Positions 18,254-27,008 of a stretch of 64,000 nt of DNA are shown one piece after another. Source of the stretch: Haladaptatus paucihalophilus DX253 (GTDB lineage: Archaea > Halobacteriota > Halobacteria > Halobacteriales > Haladaptataceae). The position numbers and the translations under genes were made by a program. Where the stretch lies: contig NZ_AQXI01000002.1 in the NCBI RefSeq assembly GCF_000376445.1, positions 372,001-436,000 of the forward strand, in the 5' to 3' direction. The first letter of the stretch is position 1. Each line of letters opens with the position of its first letter. The notes under the pieces are model-generated. The model searched no databases and was not told the DNA's origin. It saw only the letters and a list, made by a program, of their open reading frames with translations.

Positions 18254-19528
18254 TTACTCGTCGATGTCGATGCTGTCGAATCGGCTGTCCCGGAGCACGG
18301 ATTTCAGGACGATATCGGTGTCCTGCACGAGTCGATGTTCGAGGTAGCTCCCCTGTCCGCGACCGCCGCCGGTTCGCGTCGATTCCACGACGCCGAGGAA
18401 CGCCTGTTCCTTGAGGAGTTCGTAGACGCGGTGTTCGCTCAGCACGTTCGCATCCAGTTGCTTGCAGATCTGCTGATAGCGAGTGAAAATTTCGCTCGTC
18501 GAGAACTCCGAGCCGCGGTTTTCCTTCGTCAGGAGTGCGAGCGCGTAGAGGATGAACTTCACCTGCGTCGTCGACCCACGGAGCAGTTCCTCAAAACGGT
18601 CCACCTCGGCCCACTCCTGTGCATCGCGGATGTGTTCCTCGGTGACGAGTTCGTCACCTTGCCGTTCCGCGAGTTCCCCGGCGTGGCGGAGGATTTCGAT
18701 TGCCTTTCGCGCGTCACCGTGTTCCTGTGCGGCAAACGCGGCGGTCAGCGGAATGACGTCGCCGGTCAGGACCCCTTCCTTGAACGCGTCGCGCCGGTGT
18801 TCCATGATATCCCGCAGTTGGTTCGCGTCGTACGGCTGGAACACGAACTCCTCCTCCCGAAGGCTGCTCTTGACCCGCTCGTTGAGCCGGTCGCGGTATT
18901 CGATTTTGTTGCTGATGGCGACGATACCGAGGTGGCAATCGGCCTTCCCCGACTCCCTTGCGCGCGAGAGTTGCATCAGTACGTCGTCGGATTCGAGTCG
19001 GTCAACCTCGTCCAGGATTATGATCACGGCGTCGTAACAGCGGTCGAGAACCTCCCAAAGGTAATCGTAGTACTCCCCGCTTCCGATACCCGTCCGAGGA
19101 ATGGAAATCCCCGTCTTGTCCTCGTCGTTCAGCGTTCGGGTGATAGACCGAGCGACCCTGGTGTGGGTGTTGTGCTGTGCGCAGTCTACGTACACGGTAC
19201 CGACGTCGACGTCCTGTGCACCGGCAGCCTGTCGTGCGCGCTCGGTCACGTGCCGTGTGACGAGTGATTTCCCGGTTCCGGTCTTGCCGTATATCATGAC
19301 GTTGTTCGGCGGGTCGGAACGGACGATGGGTCGGAGCTCGGCCGCGACGGACTCGATTTCGGAATCACGCCCGACGATGCGCGTACTCTGGGGGACGTGA
19401 CCGACTTTCAGCAACTCCTTTCGTTCGAACACCTGTGTCGTGGTTTCGTCGTTCACGTTGAACAGGGGGTCGCTCGCCGGGTCGTCCGTGGTATCGAAAT
19501 CGGAGAGCCGGGGAGGTTCATCGGACAT
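18254..19528 (-). CDS. orc1/cdc6: Orc1/Cdc6 replication initiator
   Basis: A 424-residue AAA+ protein, typical for archaeal Orc1/Cdc6. Walker A is IYGKTGTGKSLVTRHV, Walker B is VIIILDEVDRL, sensor 1 is VAISNKIEYRDRL and sensor 2 is HGDARKAIEILRHAG. The C-terminal winged-helix domain (FSTSEIFTRYQQICKQL ... RVYELLKEQAFLGVVEST) binds origin recognition boxes. The protein binds its cognate ORBs, melts the origin and loads MCM. Four exact ORB-like repeats surround the gene, one downstream and three upstream. It is probably the initiator for this origin and may autoregulate. Haloarchaea usually carry several paralogues, so I do not assign a number. Confidence 0.96.
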   Translation of the reverse strand: MSDEPPRLSDFDTTDDPASDPLFNVNDETTTQVFERKELLKVGHVPQSTRIVGRDSEIESVAAELRPIVRSDPPNNVMIYGKTGTGKSLVTRHVTERARQAAGAQDVDVGTVYVDCAQHNTHTRVARSITRTLNDEDKTGISIPRTGIGSGEYYDYLWEVLDRCYDAVIIILDEVDRLESDDVLMQLSRARESGKADCHLGIVAISNKIEYRDRLNERVKSSLREEEFVFQPYDANQLRDIMEHRRDAFKEGVLTGDVIPLTAAFAAQEHGDARKAIEILRHAGELAERQGDELVTEEHIRDAQEWAEVDRFEELLRGSTTQVKFILYALALLTKENRGSEFSTSEIFTRYQQICKQLDANVLSEHRVYELLKEQAFLGVVESTRTGGGRGQGSYLEHRLVQDTDIVLKSVLRDSRFDSIDIDE

Positions 19529-19639
19529 ACGACAGCCAGCGTGCGCTCAGTATAAATAACTAGGCCTTCCCCACACACAACGTGTCGAGTGTATATCGAC
19601 CGAATATACGAGAGAAGAGGCGTAATTCGTCGGTATCAT

Positions 19640-19960
19640 ATTCTCATCACCAAGACCCGAGAAAGAGTGAAAAAGAATCGAGAAGGGGAGAAGAGGATGA
19701 AAAAAGGACGTGAGGAAGAGAGGAAGAAGGAGAGAAAGAAAAGCGGATGAGAAGGGGAGAAGAAGATGAAAAGAGAACGGGAACGGGTGGAAACGACGAA
19801 CCGGAAAGTCGAAGCCTGCTCGTCGAACAGACGCCCGGTCCAGAGTGAAAACACGCACGATGAGAACAGTCGAGATGAAATGAGAGCAAGACGGGAGAGG
19901 AGAACAAGATGGGAGAGCAAAAAATCAAAACCGGGGAAGTAAAACGGACGTGTAGAAAAA
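19640..19960 (+). repeat. Purine-rich (GA) tract with imperfect direct repeats
   Basis: The plus strand is strongly biased to A and G over about 320 bp. A 24-bp block starting GAGAAGGGGAGAAGA recurs with one mismatch at 19680-19703 and 19749-19772. Predicted minus-strand proteins here are Phe/Leu/Ser-rich artefacts of the pyrimidine strand. The tract lies inside the origin region, upstream of orc1. Confidence 0.7.
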
Positions 19961-20012
19961 CCATCAGGGAAGTAGAACGGAGCGGTAACGTGTGTTTTTC
20001 GTGTGATGTTGG

Positions 20013-20034
20013 ACACCCCTCGTCCAGAGTGTAA
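20013..20034 (-). repeat. Origin recognition box-like repeat, copy 2
   Basis: An exact copy of the 22-bp repeat in minus orientation, reading CCCCTCGTCCAGAG in the centre on the plus strand. It is the copy farthest from the AT-rich core on the orc1 side. Confidence 0.75.
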
Positions 20035-20217
20035 CGGTGGGAAAATCGGGTGTTTTTGAAGGAGGAATTCCTGAAAGTCGGAAGTAAATCTCGATGGTAA
20101 AGACCGGATAGACGACAGCTGAAAATAACGGACGAGAAAACGCGCCACTGGGCGAAAGAAGGTCCGTTTCGTCTGGAGGTTAGCGTCGGTTTATCGGAAG
20201 AAAGGAAAGGGTGACAC

Positions 20218-20239
20218 ACACCCCTCGTCCAGAGTGTAA
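20218..20239 (-). repeat. Origin recognition box-like repeat, copy 3
   Basis: An exact 22-bp copy in minus orientation. A G-rich tract (GGGGAAGATGGTGGGTGGGG, 20241-20260, continuing to 20280) begins one base after it on the side facing the AT-rich core. Confidence 0.78.
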
Positions 20240-20399
20240 CGGGGAAGATGGTGGGTGGGGTGGAGGAGTGGGGGGAAGAGACGCGGGCGGTCTGTGATAG
20301 AGCGGGAAAACACGATCTAAAAGCCTCAGGCGGATATTACCGGTAGTACCGAGACCGTCGCGTTATTCGAGACGTTGCTCGGGATGATAGAATCGACCG

Positions 20400-20600
20400 A
20401 TAAATACTCGACAGCAATTCATCGGCTACTCAATATAAATCCGTTGTAGCCCATACAACCGGGATAAAGAATATATGGATATATAGAATGTCGTTCACGT
20501 ATCCATGGAGCATATCGAACGATTAAGTATAATATGTTAGAGCACGAAAAGTCCATTAAGCTAATTTCATTTTAACGAAGACGAATTTCTATTCGTCTTC
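20400..20600. other. AT-rich candidate duplex-unwinding element
   Basis: A 200-bp stretch clearly richer in A and T than its surroundings, with ATATGGATATATAGAATG and AAGTATAATATGTTAG. It lies between the minus-oriented ORB at 20218 and the plus-oriented ORB at 20884. The position and composition fit the melting site of an archaeal origin. Confidence 0.6.
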
Positions 20601-20601
20601 G
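20576..20601. repeat. Perfect inverted repeat in the origin core
   Basis: The 11-bp arm CGAAGACGAAT (20576-20586) is followed by the 4-base loop TTCT and its exact complement (20591-20601). No gene ends here, so a simple terminator role is unlikely. It may be an extruding hairpin or a dyad protein-binding site. Confidence 0.75.
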
Positions 20602-20820
20602 ACTCTTGTTCCAGTCGAAGCGACCCCTCGGAAATCCCGCTGAAACGTGTGATTTGTGGGGGGTGGTTCGGAGCATGGAATTCGTGGAGTGTAGTCTTCG
20701 GGGAGGAGTTCGTGGGACGTAGTTTGCGAGGTGTAACGTCACGGGACCGTCCATGGGTTTCGAGATCCGTTCGTCTTTCCCTCGGCTGCACTCCGATATA
20801 CTGCACTCCGTTATTTTCGT

Positions 20821-20880
20821 CCCACCTCACCTCATCCCTTCCCTCACCCCCCCACCCCCACCCCCACCCCCACCTTCTCC
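20821..20880 (-). repeat. C-rich tract (G-rich on minus strand) beside ORB copy 4
   Basis: The plus strand is nearly all C, T and A, with four or more CCCCCA units in a row. The complement carries several runs of four or more G separated by one or two bases, enough for a G-quadruplex. It faces the AT-rich core, mirroring the G-rich tract next to copy 3. Confidence 0.7.
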
Positions 20881-20883
20881 CCA

Positions 20884-20905
20884 TTACACTCTGGACGAGG
20901 GGTGT
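20884..20905 (+). repeat. Origin recognition box-like repeat, copy 4
   Basis: An exact 22-bp copy in plus orientation, inverted with respect to copies 2 and 3. It closes the origin region on the side away from orc1. Confidence 0.78.
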
Positions 20906-21017
20906 GTGTGAACCAAAGTATGTCTTCTAACTATCAATTTCCCGTTCGTACCCGAGTCGGTTGCCGTCCTCCCGATTACGAACAGAGTAATCCACCGTCG
21001 AAAGCGGAACCGTGCAC

Positions 21018-21509
21018 TTAGCCGTCGGTACGAACGACCAGCGCGGCGGCGATTAGCAGGGCGGCGGTCCAGAGGAGTGCGATATCGAGGACCGGATAGA
21101 GCGACCCGCTGACCCCCGCGCCGGTGTCGTATCCATCGCCAACAATCGCGTTCAGTACGCCGAAGGCGACGACAGCGACGAAGGTAAATCCGAACGCCGT
21201 TCCGAACCCCACGTCGGGTCGATACGCGACGAGCGGAACCGCGAGGAAGACTGTTACGATGCTACCGACGACAAACGGCGAAATCGGGAGCGGCCGTATC
21301 ATCCACGCCCGGAGCAACGACCCGAGAACGCTATTGACGATACCGGATAACCCGATCCAGACGCCGACCAGCCGAAGTGGATGATCGAGTGCAGTCTCGA
21401 TTCGACGGATTACTCCTTCCTCGTCATCCGCCGTTTTGTCACCTGTATCTTTGCCACCCGCCGTTTTGCCACCCGTCGTTTTGCCACCCGCCGTTTTCTC
21501 GTCCGTCAT
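21018..21509 (-). CDS. Membrane protein with Thr-Gly-Gly-Lys repeat N terminus
   Basis: A 163-residue protein. The first ~25 residues are tandem TAGGK/TTGGK units, encoded by 15-bp DNA repeats. About four membrane segments follow: VGVWIGLSGIVNSVLGSLL, FVVGSIVTVFLAVPLVAY, FGFTFVAVVAFGVLNAIVG and DIALLWTAALLIAAALVV. The family is unknown to me. The start codon overlaps the stop of the upstream PQQ-propeller gene by 4 bp, so the two are translationally coupled and co-transcribed. Confidence 0.75.
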   Translation of the reverse strand: MTDEKTAGGKTTGGKTAGGKDTGDKTADDEEGVIRRIETALDHPLRLVGVWIGLSGIVNSVLGSLLRAWMIRPLPISPFVVGSIVTVFLAVPLVAYRPDVGFGTAFGFTFVAVVAFGVLNAIVGDGYDTGAGVSGSLYPVLDIALLWTAALLIAAALVVRTDG

Positions 21510-22687
21510 GCTTCCTCCAACGCGACCACCGCGTTTTCGATGCCGACGTACACCCGCTCTCCGACGACGGCGGGCGGCCCGACTGAACCGGTTCCCTCCT
21601 CGGGTTCGAACGCGAACAACCGTTCCCCGCTAGCAGCGTCGAGCGCGACGAGGCCCGACTCCGCTCCGACGTACACGGCGGTATCCGTGACCGCGAGGCC
21701 AGAGATGAAACTCGTCCGGTTCTCCCCCGTCCGTCCCACCGACGTCTTCCAGCGCGTGGAACCATCCGTCGAATCGACCGCGACGACGTGTCCCTCTCCG
21801 GCGCGGAATAACGTTTTCCCGTTCGCCGCCATCACCGCCCCTGTCGCGTCGGTGGTCCATTCGACCGTTCCTTCCCGCACGTCCACCGCGTAGAGTCGCC
21901 CCGCGCCGCTGTAGAACGTTCCGTTCGAGATAACCGGACCGTTCCCGAACGCCGCTTCGATATCGCCGGGAAGCCCGGGCCGTGACAGTTGCCAGCGCGT
22001 TTCGCCGTTCGTTGCGTCGAGGCCGACGAGAGTGGTTCGGGAGCGTCCCGCTCCAACGAGGATACCGTCCGCGTACGCGAGAGGTCGATATTTGCTGGGC
22101 GTTTTCCAGCGAGGAATCCCGTTCGATGCATCCAACGCGATGAGCGAGTCGGAACTACCGAAGTACGATGCGAGGAAGATCGTGTTCCCGACCGGGAGCA
22201 CTTCGTCGAAACTGCTGTTCGTGGCGAACTTCCACCGTGCTTGGTTCTCGGAGACGGCGTACAAATTCACTCCTGCCCTATAACACGCCTGCCCATCGAC
22301 GACGACCGGACCTCCCTGCAGGAGCTCGCCTTCGGTAGCGAACCGCCACCGCTCCGTTCCGGTGGCCGCGTCGAGCGCGACCAACTCGTGTCGCGTGAGG
22401 GCGTAGAGGATGTCGCTCGCGACGGTCGGCGACTGGAACAGATGCGGGTCGCCGACGGTCGTCCGCCAGGCGACTCGAACGTCGTCCGTCGGCGCGCTCG
22501 TCGTCGGCGCATATCCCGACCGGGAGGGGTCCCGACCGCGCATCGGCCACGCGTCAGGCGGAACCGACGGGTCGAGTGACTGCTCGTTCGTGAACAGGGA
22601 GGGGCGGACGTACCACGCACCGAGGGCGGCGGCACCTCCCGCGGTGAGTAGCTGTCGGCGTGAAACCCGTGGGGACTCTGGAAACAC
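21506..22687 (-). CDS. Secreted PQQ-type beta-propeller protein
   Basis: The frame is open from an ATG at 22768, but the export signal SRRQLLTAGGAAALGAWY fits best with a GTG start at 22687 (about 393 residues). The twin arginine points to Tat export. The mature part has about seven repeats of the PQQ/BamB-like type, such as LVALDAATGTERWRFATEGE, LIALDASNGIPRWKTPSKY and VVAVDSTDGSTRWKTSVG. These form an eight-bladed or similar propeller, often a scaffold rather than a true PQQ enzyme. No catalytic Asp/Glu pattern of quinoprotein dehydrogenases is seen. It is followed by an overlapping small membrane protein gene. Confidence 0.87.
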   Translation of the reverse strand: MFPESPRVSRRQLLTAGGAAALGAWYVRPSLFTNEQSLDPSVPPDAWPMRGRDPSRSGYAPTTSAPTDDVRVAWRTTVGDPHLFQSPTVASDILYALTRHELVALDAATGTERWRFATEGELLQGGPVVVDGQACYRAGVNLYAVSENQARWKFATNSSFDEVLPVGNTIFLASYFGSSDSLIALDASNGIPRWKTPSKYRPLAYADGILVGAGRSRTTLVGLDATNGETRWQLSRPGLPGDIEAAFGNGPVISNGTFYSGAGRLYAVDVREGTVEWTTDATGAVMAANGKTLFRAGEGHVVAVDSTDGSTRWKTSVGRTGENRTSFISGLAVTDTAVYVGAESGLVALDAASGERLFAFEPEEGTGSVGPPAVVGERVYVGIENAVVALEEA

Positions 22688-22914
22688 GTTCTGAATCAGT
22701 CCTATCCGTAATAAACAATTTCGAAAGCGACGTGAGGAATATCGTCGGTATCCGATGCAGTACCGCACCGTTCTCTCCCACTCATTAAATCGTCCACCCT
22801 TCCCTCTGTGGATAGCCCGAGGCTCGTTTGTAAAATTTAAGCAAGGCGGAACACCATGGTTCCGTATGCGAACCGGTATCGACGGCTCAACACTTCTCGT
22901 CTTTCCCGTCGAAC

Positions 22915-25900
22915 ATGTGTGACGACCGAACGCAGGTCGTTCGTCGCCACCTCGACGACGGGCTATCGCTCGGAACGTTCGAGCAGGAATCCCGTCCGAC
23001 CGAGGAGGCAGCGACTCGGTTCTTTCGGACCCTCTTCGTGCAGCTACTCGACTTCGAAGCGACGCCCTCGTCGCTCGGCGATACTCCGTGGCAGGACCTT
23101 CCGGTCAGCGAATGGTCGAGTGCATCGCGGACGATGGCCGCTCGCGTGCTTGCGAAAGCCGGGTCGTTTCGGGTGGTCTACGTGGAACTGGAGGAACTCA
23201 CGCGGACCGCCGAGCGAAGCGTCGTCCGTGACCTCGCCGATTCCAACCGTTCGGAAGCGTGGGGCGGTAGCGGTTCCTTCGTGGCCGTTTTCCACGCTCC
23301 GGACGCCGACGTTTGGCATCTCGTGACGCCGTACGAGGACGGAATCGGTGACATCACCACCGGCCGACCCGTTCTCCGGCGGTACGTCCTCGGAGCGGGC
23401 GAAACGCACCGAACCGTCGCCAGCGCGCTGGCGGGACTGAACGCGACCGAGAGCGGTCTCGCCGACCGAATTCACGACGCCTTCCGTCTCGAGCCGGTCA
23501 CGAAGCGGTTCTACGAGGAGTACACGGAGGTGTTCGATACCCTTCGCACCGAACTCCGGGAGAAGGGAGTGTCGGAGACCGCGGCCGACCAGGGTGCGCA
23601 CCTCACGCTGAATCGGCTGTCGTTTTTCTATTTCCTGCAAAAAACGGGGCGACTCGGCGGGCGAACGGACTTCCTCCCGTGGTTCCTCCGGCAGTACGAA
23701 CGCTCCGACGATGTGGACTGCTTCCACGAAAAATGGCTTTCCGCGCTCTTCGGTCGCGTTCATCAACCCGACGGGACGCCCGCCGATACGACAGCTTCCA
23801 ATGATACCGCAGTATCGGATTCGACGGTACTTTCCGACTCCTCGGCACTTCCCGACTCCGCGCCGTTCCCCAACTCCTTGACGTTCCGCGGTCCGGTCGC
23901 CGACGCTCTTTCCGAACGTCCGGAACTCGATGGCGGACTCTTCCGGTCGGATGTCGTCGAGACGGAGGGCGCTTTCCTCTCGGATGCCACCTTGCGCTCC
24001 GTCATCCGTGACTTCTTCGAGGAGTATCCCTTCACGCTCGCCGAGGAGCGACCGGACGACATCGACGTCGCGGTCTCTCCCCGGATACTGGGGACGATTT
24101 ACGAATCGTTCATCGCCGAGCGGGAACGCGACGAGGCGGGTATCTTCTACACGCCACGTACCGAGGTGGACCTGCTGTGCCGGACGGCGCTGTACGAACA
24201 GTTCCGCGACCGACTCGACATCGATGAGGCGGACGCCGAACGGCGTCTGGTCGAGTTCGTCTTCGGCGACCCCCTCGATTGGAACCCCGAACCCGCCGAA
24301 CCGACCGATGAATTGGAGTCCGTCCTGCGCTCGCTCGACATCGTGGATCCCGCGTGTGGCGGGGGTGCGTTCCTCATCGGGATGACGGAGATTCTCACCG
24401 AACTCTACCGAAAACTCGGCTACGATGGGGCGTACGGGTTGAAAAAGCGAGTCCTCTCCGAGAACGTCTCCGGCGTCGATATCAAACCGTGGGCGATTCA
24501 CGTCGCGGAGATGCGTCTCTGGCTCTCGTTGCTCCGATCCGAAGACGGTTGCCCAGACGATACCCATCCCGACGCTACTCGTTCCGCCGATAGCCATCAT
24601 GGAGCTACTCATTCCGCCGAGACTCATCCCGGCGATACCCATCATGGCGCTCCCTGTCCCGATGTGCACTCTCTCTTTCCCGACCTCTCGTTCGACCTGC
24701 TGGTCGGCGACACGCTGGTCCAGAACGCCAGCGCTGACGAGCACCTTCCCTTCGAGCAACTCCGTCACTGCGCCGATGAAGGGGACGATACGGGAGGGGA
24801 ACTCGAGCGGGAACGCCGCGAGTTAGTGGACCGAAAGACCCGATTTTTCGAGGGAGAACTCGACGACCCGACGCTCGTCGAAGCACAGCGAACGAATCTA
24901 GTCCTCGCCGCCCTGGAGCGGGCCACCGACCGGCAGTCGGCGTCCTCGACGAGCGCGACCGCCACGCTCGACGGAATCGAACGGCTTCGGGAGCGGGTCG
25001 AGTCGGACGACGGAGACGGGTTCGTCTGGGAACTCGATTTCCCGGCCGTGATGACGACCGGCGGGTTCGATATCGTCATCGGCAACCCGCCATACGTTCG
25101 CCACGAAAACATCTCCCCACCGAACCTCCACCAGTTCGGTCCCGACGCGACGACCGCCACCATGTCCCCTGCCACCACGACCACCGCTACCGATGCGTTC
25201 CGCACCGATGCGTCCCGCGAGTCGAAGTCGGCGTACAAACGAGCGCTCGGCGAGTTCGTCGAACGGCGGTTCGACATCGCGCCGTACAAGACGAGTGACC
25301 TGTACCTGTACTTCTATTTCCGCTCGATGGACGTGCTTCGGGAGGGTGGCACGCTGTCGTTCGTCACCTCGAACGCGTGGTTGGACGTCGATTACGGCGT
25401 TCGATTACAGGAATTCCTGCTCTCCGAGGGTGACGTCCGCTATCTCTTCGAGAGCCGCGCCCGGCGGACGTTCGAAGAGGCGGACGTCAACACCGTTCTC
25501 TCCGTCGTAAATCGGAATTCCTCCGGCCGATTGTCGAACGCCGTCGAGTTCGTGGCGGCGTACACGGAGTACGACCGATTCGTCTCCGGGGATACCCTCG
25601 AATCCGTCCTCGTCGGGTCGGGAACTGGTTCTTCTCTCCCCTTCCACGACGAACGGCTGACGATCAAAACCGGTGACGGGTGGCGGTCCATCGGCGTTCC
25701 CGAATCCGCGCTGTGGCGGCTCGGCAGTGCGAGTACGACCACCGACGAGGCCGACGGGTGGGTGCGACCGCGGGGGGACTACCGTTCGGGCAAGTGGGGA
25801 AAATACACCAGAGCGCCGACGGTCTTCTTCGATATCGTGGGCAATGCGGACCCTGAACTGGTCCCGCTCGGCTCCCGTTGTGCCGTCCAGCGGGGGACCC

Positions 25901-26850
25901 GAACCGGCGCGAACCAGTTTTTCTACCTCCCCAGCGACTACTACGACGCGCGTCCGGAGGGGGACTCCCTCGTTCTGACGGCCACCGGCGAGTGGCCCGA
26001 CGGCGGCTACGCGACGGAACTGGAGATACCGCGGTCGTACTGGATGCACGCGACGGCGGACGGATGGGAGCCGAACCTCGTGTTGAAAACGTCGAAATCG
26101 TTCGAGACGCCGATTTTCGACCCCGAATCGCTCGAACCGGGTCGGGGGCTCCGATACGTCCTCCGCATCGACGAGCTGCGGGACGAACTGGACGGGGACG
26201 TCGCCGAGTACGTCCGCTGGGGCGAGGAGTACGACCCGAGCCGGGACGATATCGGACGCAAACGCACGCCGTTCCCGTCCTCGGTTTCGAGCCGTGGTGT
26301 CGGGTGGTACGACCTCACCGAGGACCTCCAGCGCGGGGACGTACTCCCGATGAAGAGTATCGACCTCCGCCACGCCTACTGGTTTCCGACCCATCAAACG
26401 TGGATCGACAACCGCCTTCACGGAATCGAAGTTCCCGGCGGCGAACGGAACCGGCGGTTCGTCGCGGGACTGCTCAATTCGACGTACGGCGCGCTCGCCG
26501 CGGAGGTAAACGGCCGCGTGAATCTGGGGCAGGGCGCGCTGGACATCGCGACCGACGACCACAGAAGGACGCCGATTCCGCGCCCGAATGCCGTTGATGA
26601 CCAGTTGAAAGCCGATATCGCGACGCGGTTCGAGCAACTCGGTGCCCGTCCCATCGCGTCCATCTTCGACGAACTGGGAACCTCCGACCCGGAATCGGTA
26701 TCGTTCGAGCGCGTCGCTCCCGACCGACTCGAACTCGACCGGCTTGTGGTCCGGGACCTCCTCGGATTCGACGAGGCGGTCCACCGGGACCTCTATCGGG
26801 GCGTCGTCAAACTCGCTCGACAGCGAGTCGAGAAGGCCGACGGCGTGTGA
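22915..26850 (+). CDS. Large single-chain DNA adenine methyltransferase, Type IIG / Eco57I-like
   Basis: A 1311-residue protein with an amino-methyltransferase core. Motif I is IVDPACGGGAFLIGM (about residue 475), with upstream GIFYTPRTEVDLLCRTAL typical of this branch. Motif IV is IVIGNPPYVRH (about residue 720), an N6-adenine type NPPY. The C-terminal third (GSRCAVQRGTRTGANQFFYL ... LLNSTYGALAAEVNGRVNLGQGALDI) resembles a TaqI/Eco57I target-recognition domain. The N-terminal 400 residues would hold a nuclease or accessory domain, but I see no firm PD-(D/E)xK motif. Two low-complexity linkers rich in Asp, Ser, Thr and His occur near residues 285-320 and 543-580. No separate restriction or specificity gene is adjacent. 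It may be a restriction-modification enzyme or a solitary methylase. Confidence 0.88.
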   Translation: MCDDRTQVVRRHLDDGLSLGTFEQESRPTEEAATRFFRTLFVQLLDFEATPSSLGDTPWQDLPVSEWSSASRTMAARVLAKAGSFRVVYVELEELTRTAERSVVRDLADSNRSEAWGGSGSFVAVFHAPDADVWHLVTPYEDGIGDITTGRPVLRRYVLGAGETHRTVASALAGLNATESGLADRIHDAFRLEPVTKRFYEEYTEVFDTLRTELREKGVSETAADQGAHLTLNRLSFFYFLQKTGRLGGRTDFLPWFLRQYERSDDVDCFHEKWLSALFGRVHQPDGTPADTTASNDTAVSDSTVLSDSSALPDSAPFPNSLTFRGPVADALSERPELDGGLFRSDVVETEGAFLSDATLRSVIRDFFEEYPFTLAEERPDDIDVAVSPRILGTIYESFIAERERDEAGIFYTPRTEVDLLCRTALYEQFRDRLDIDEADAERRLVEFVFGDPLDWNPEPAEPTDELESVLRSLDIVDPACGGGAFLIGMTEILTELYRKLGYDGAYGLKKRVLSENVSGVDIKPWAIHVAEMRLWLSLLRSEDGCPDDTHPDATRSADSHHGATHSAETHPGDTHHGAPCPDVHSLFPDLSFDLLVGDTLVQNASADEHLPFEQLRHCADEGDDTGGELERERRELVDRKTRFFEGELDDPTLVEAQRTNLVLAALERATDRQSASSTSATATLDGIERLRERVESDDGDGFVWELDFPAVMTTGGFDIVIGNPPYVRHENISPPNLHQFGPDATTATMSPATTTTATDAFRTDASRESKSAYKRALGEFVERRFDIAPYKTSDLYLYFYFRSMDVLREGGTLSFVTSNAWLDVDYGVRLQEFLLSEGDVRYLFESRARRTFEEADVNTVLSVVNRNSSGRLSNAVEFVAAYTEYDRFVSGDTLESVLVGSGTGSSLPFHDERLTIKTGDGWRSIGVPESALWRLGSASTTTDEADGWVRPRGDYRSGKWGKYTRAPTVFFDIVGNADPELVPLGSRCAVQRGTRTGANQFFYLPSDYYDARPEGDSLVLTATGEWPDGGYATELEIPRSYWMHATADGWEPNLVLKTSKSFETPIFDPESLEPGRGLRYVLRIDELRDELDGDVAEYVRWGEEYDPSRDDIGRKRTPFPSSVSSRGVGWYDLTEDLQRGDVLPMKSIDLRHAYWFPTHQTWIDNRLHGIEVPGGERNRRFVAGLLNSTYGALAAEVNGRVNLGQGALDIATDDHRRTPIPRPNAVDDQLKADIATRFEQLGARPIASIFDELGTSDPESVSFERVAPDRLELDRLVVRDLLGFDEAVHRDLYRGVVKLARQRVEKADGV

Positions 26851-27008
26851 ATTACCCCTGTCGAACACCTCATCGATTTCACAATGCGACCGGAAATCCA
26901 CCAAATAGGTTTCAAACGCACGTCGGTGAACTCTCCGCCGACCGGCGCGGGTCTCGAATTCGAGGATGCACCAGAACGCCGATTTACCGTCCACCCGGTT
27001 ATCGCCGT

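Larger units (their letters stand above)
19529..20920. other. Probable replication origin (oriC) region
   Basis: An almost 1.4-kb gene-free stretch upstream of orc1/cdc6. It contains two ORB-like repeats on the minus strand (20013, 20218) and one on the plus strand (20884). They bracket an AT-rich segment at about 20400-20600 that is a good candidate duplex-unwinding element. Inside lies a perfect 11-bp inverted repeat. G-rich tracts sit next to the two ORBs nearest the AT-rich core. An Orc1/Cdc6 gene beside inverted ORBs around an AT-rich core is the known haloarchaeal origin plan. Origin activity is inferred, not shown. Confidence 0.82.

Noticed and set aside
19547-20219. Overlapping minus-strand open frames of 100-190 codons in the origin region
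   Set aside because: They are Phe/Ser/Leu/Arg-rich products of a pyrimidine-rich strand, overlap the ORB repeats and resemble no protein.
20567-20930. Open frames across the C-rich tract and hairpin beside ORB copy 4
   Set aside because: Composition follows the simple-sequence DNA (Pro/His or Gly/Trp runs); the hairpin and ORB explain the region better.
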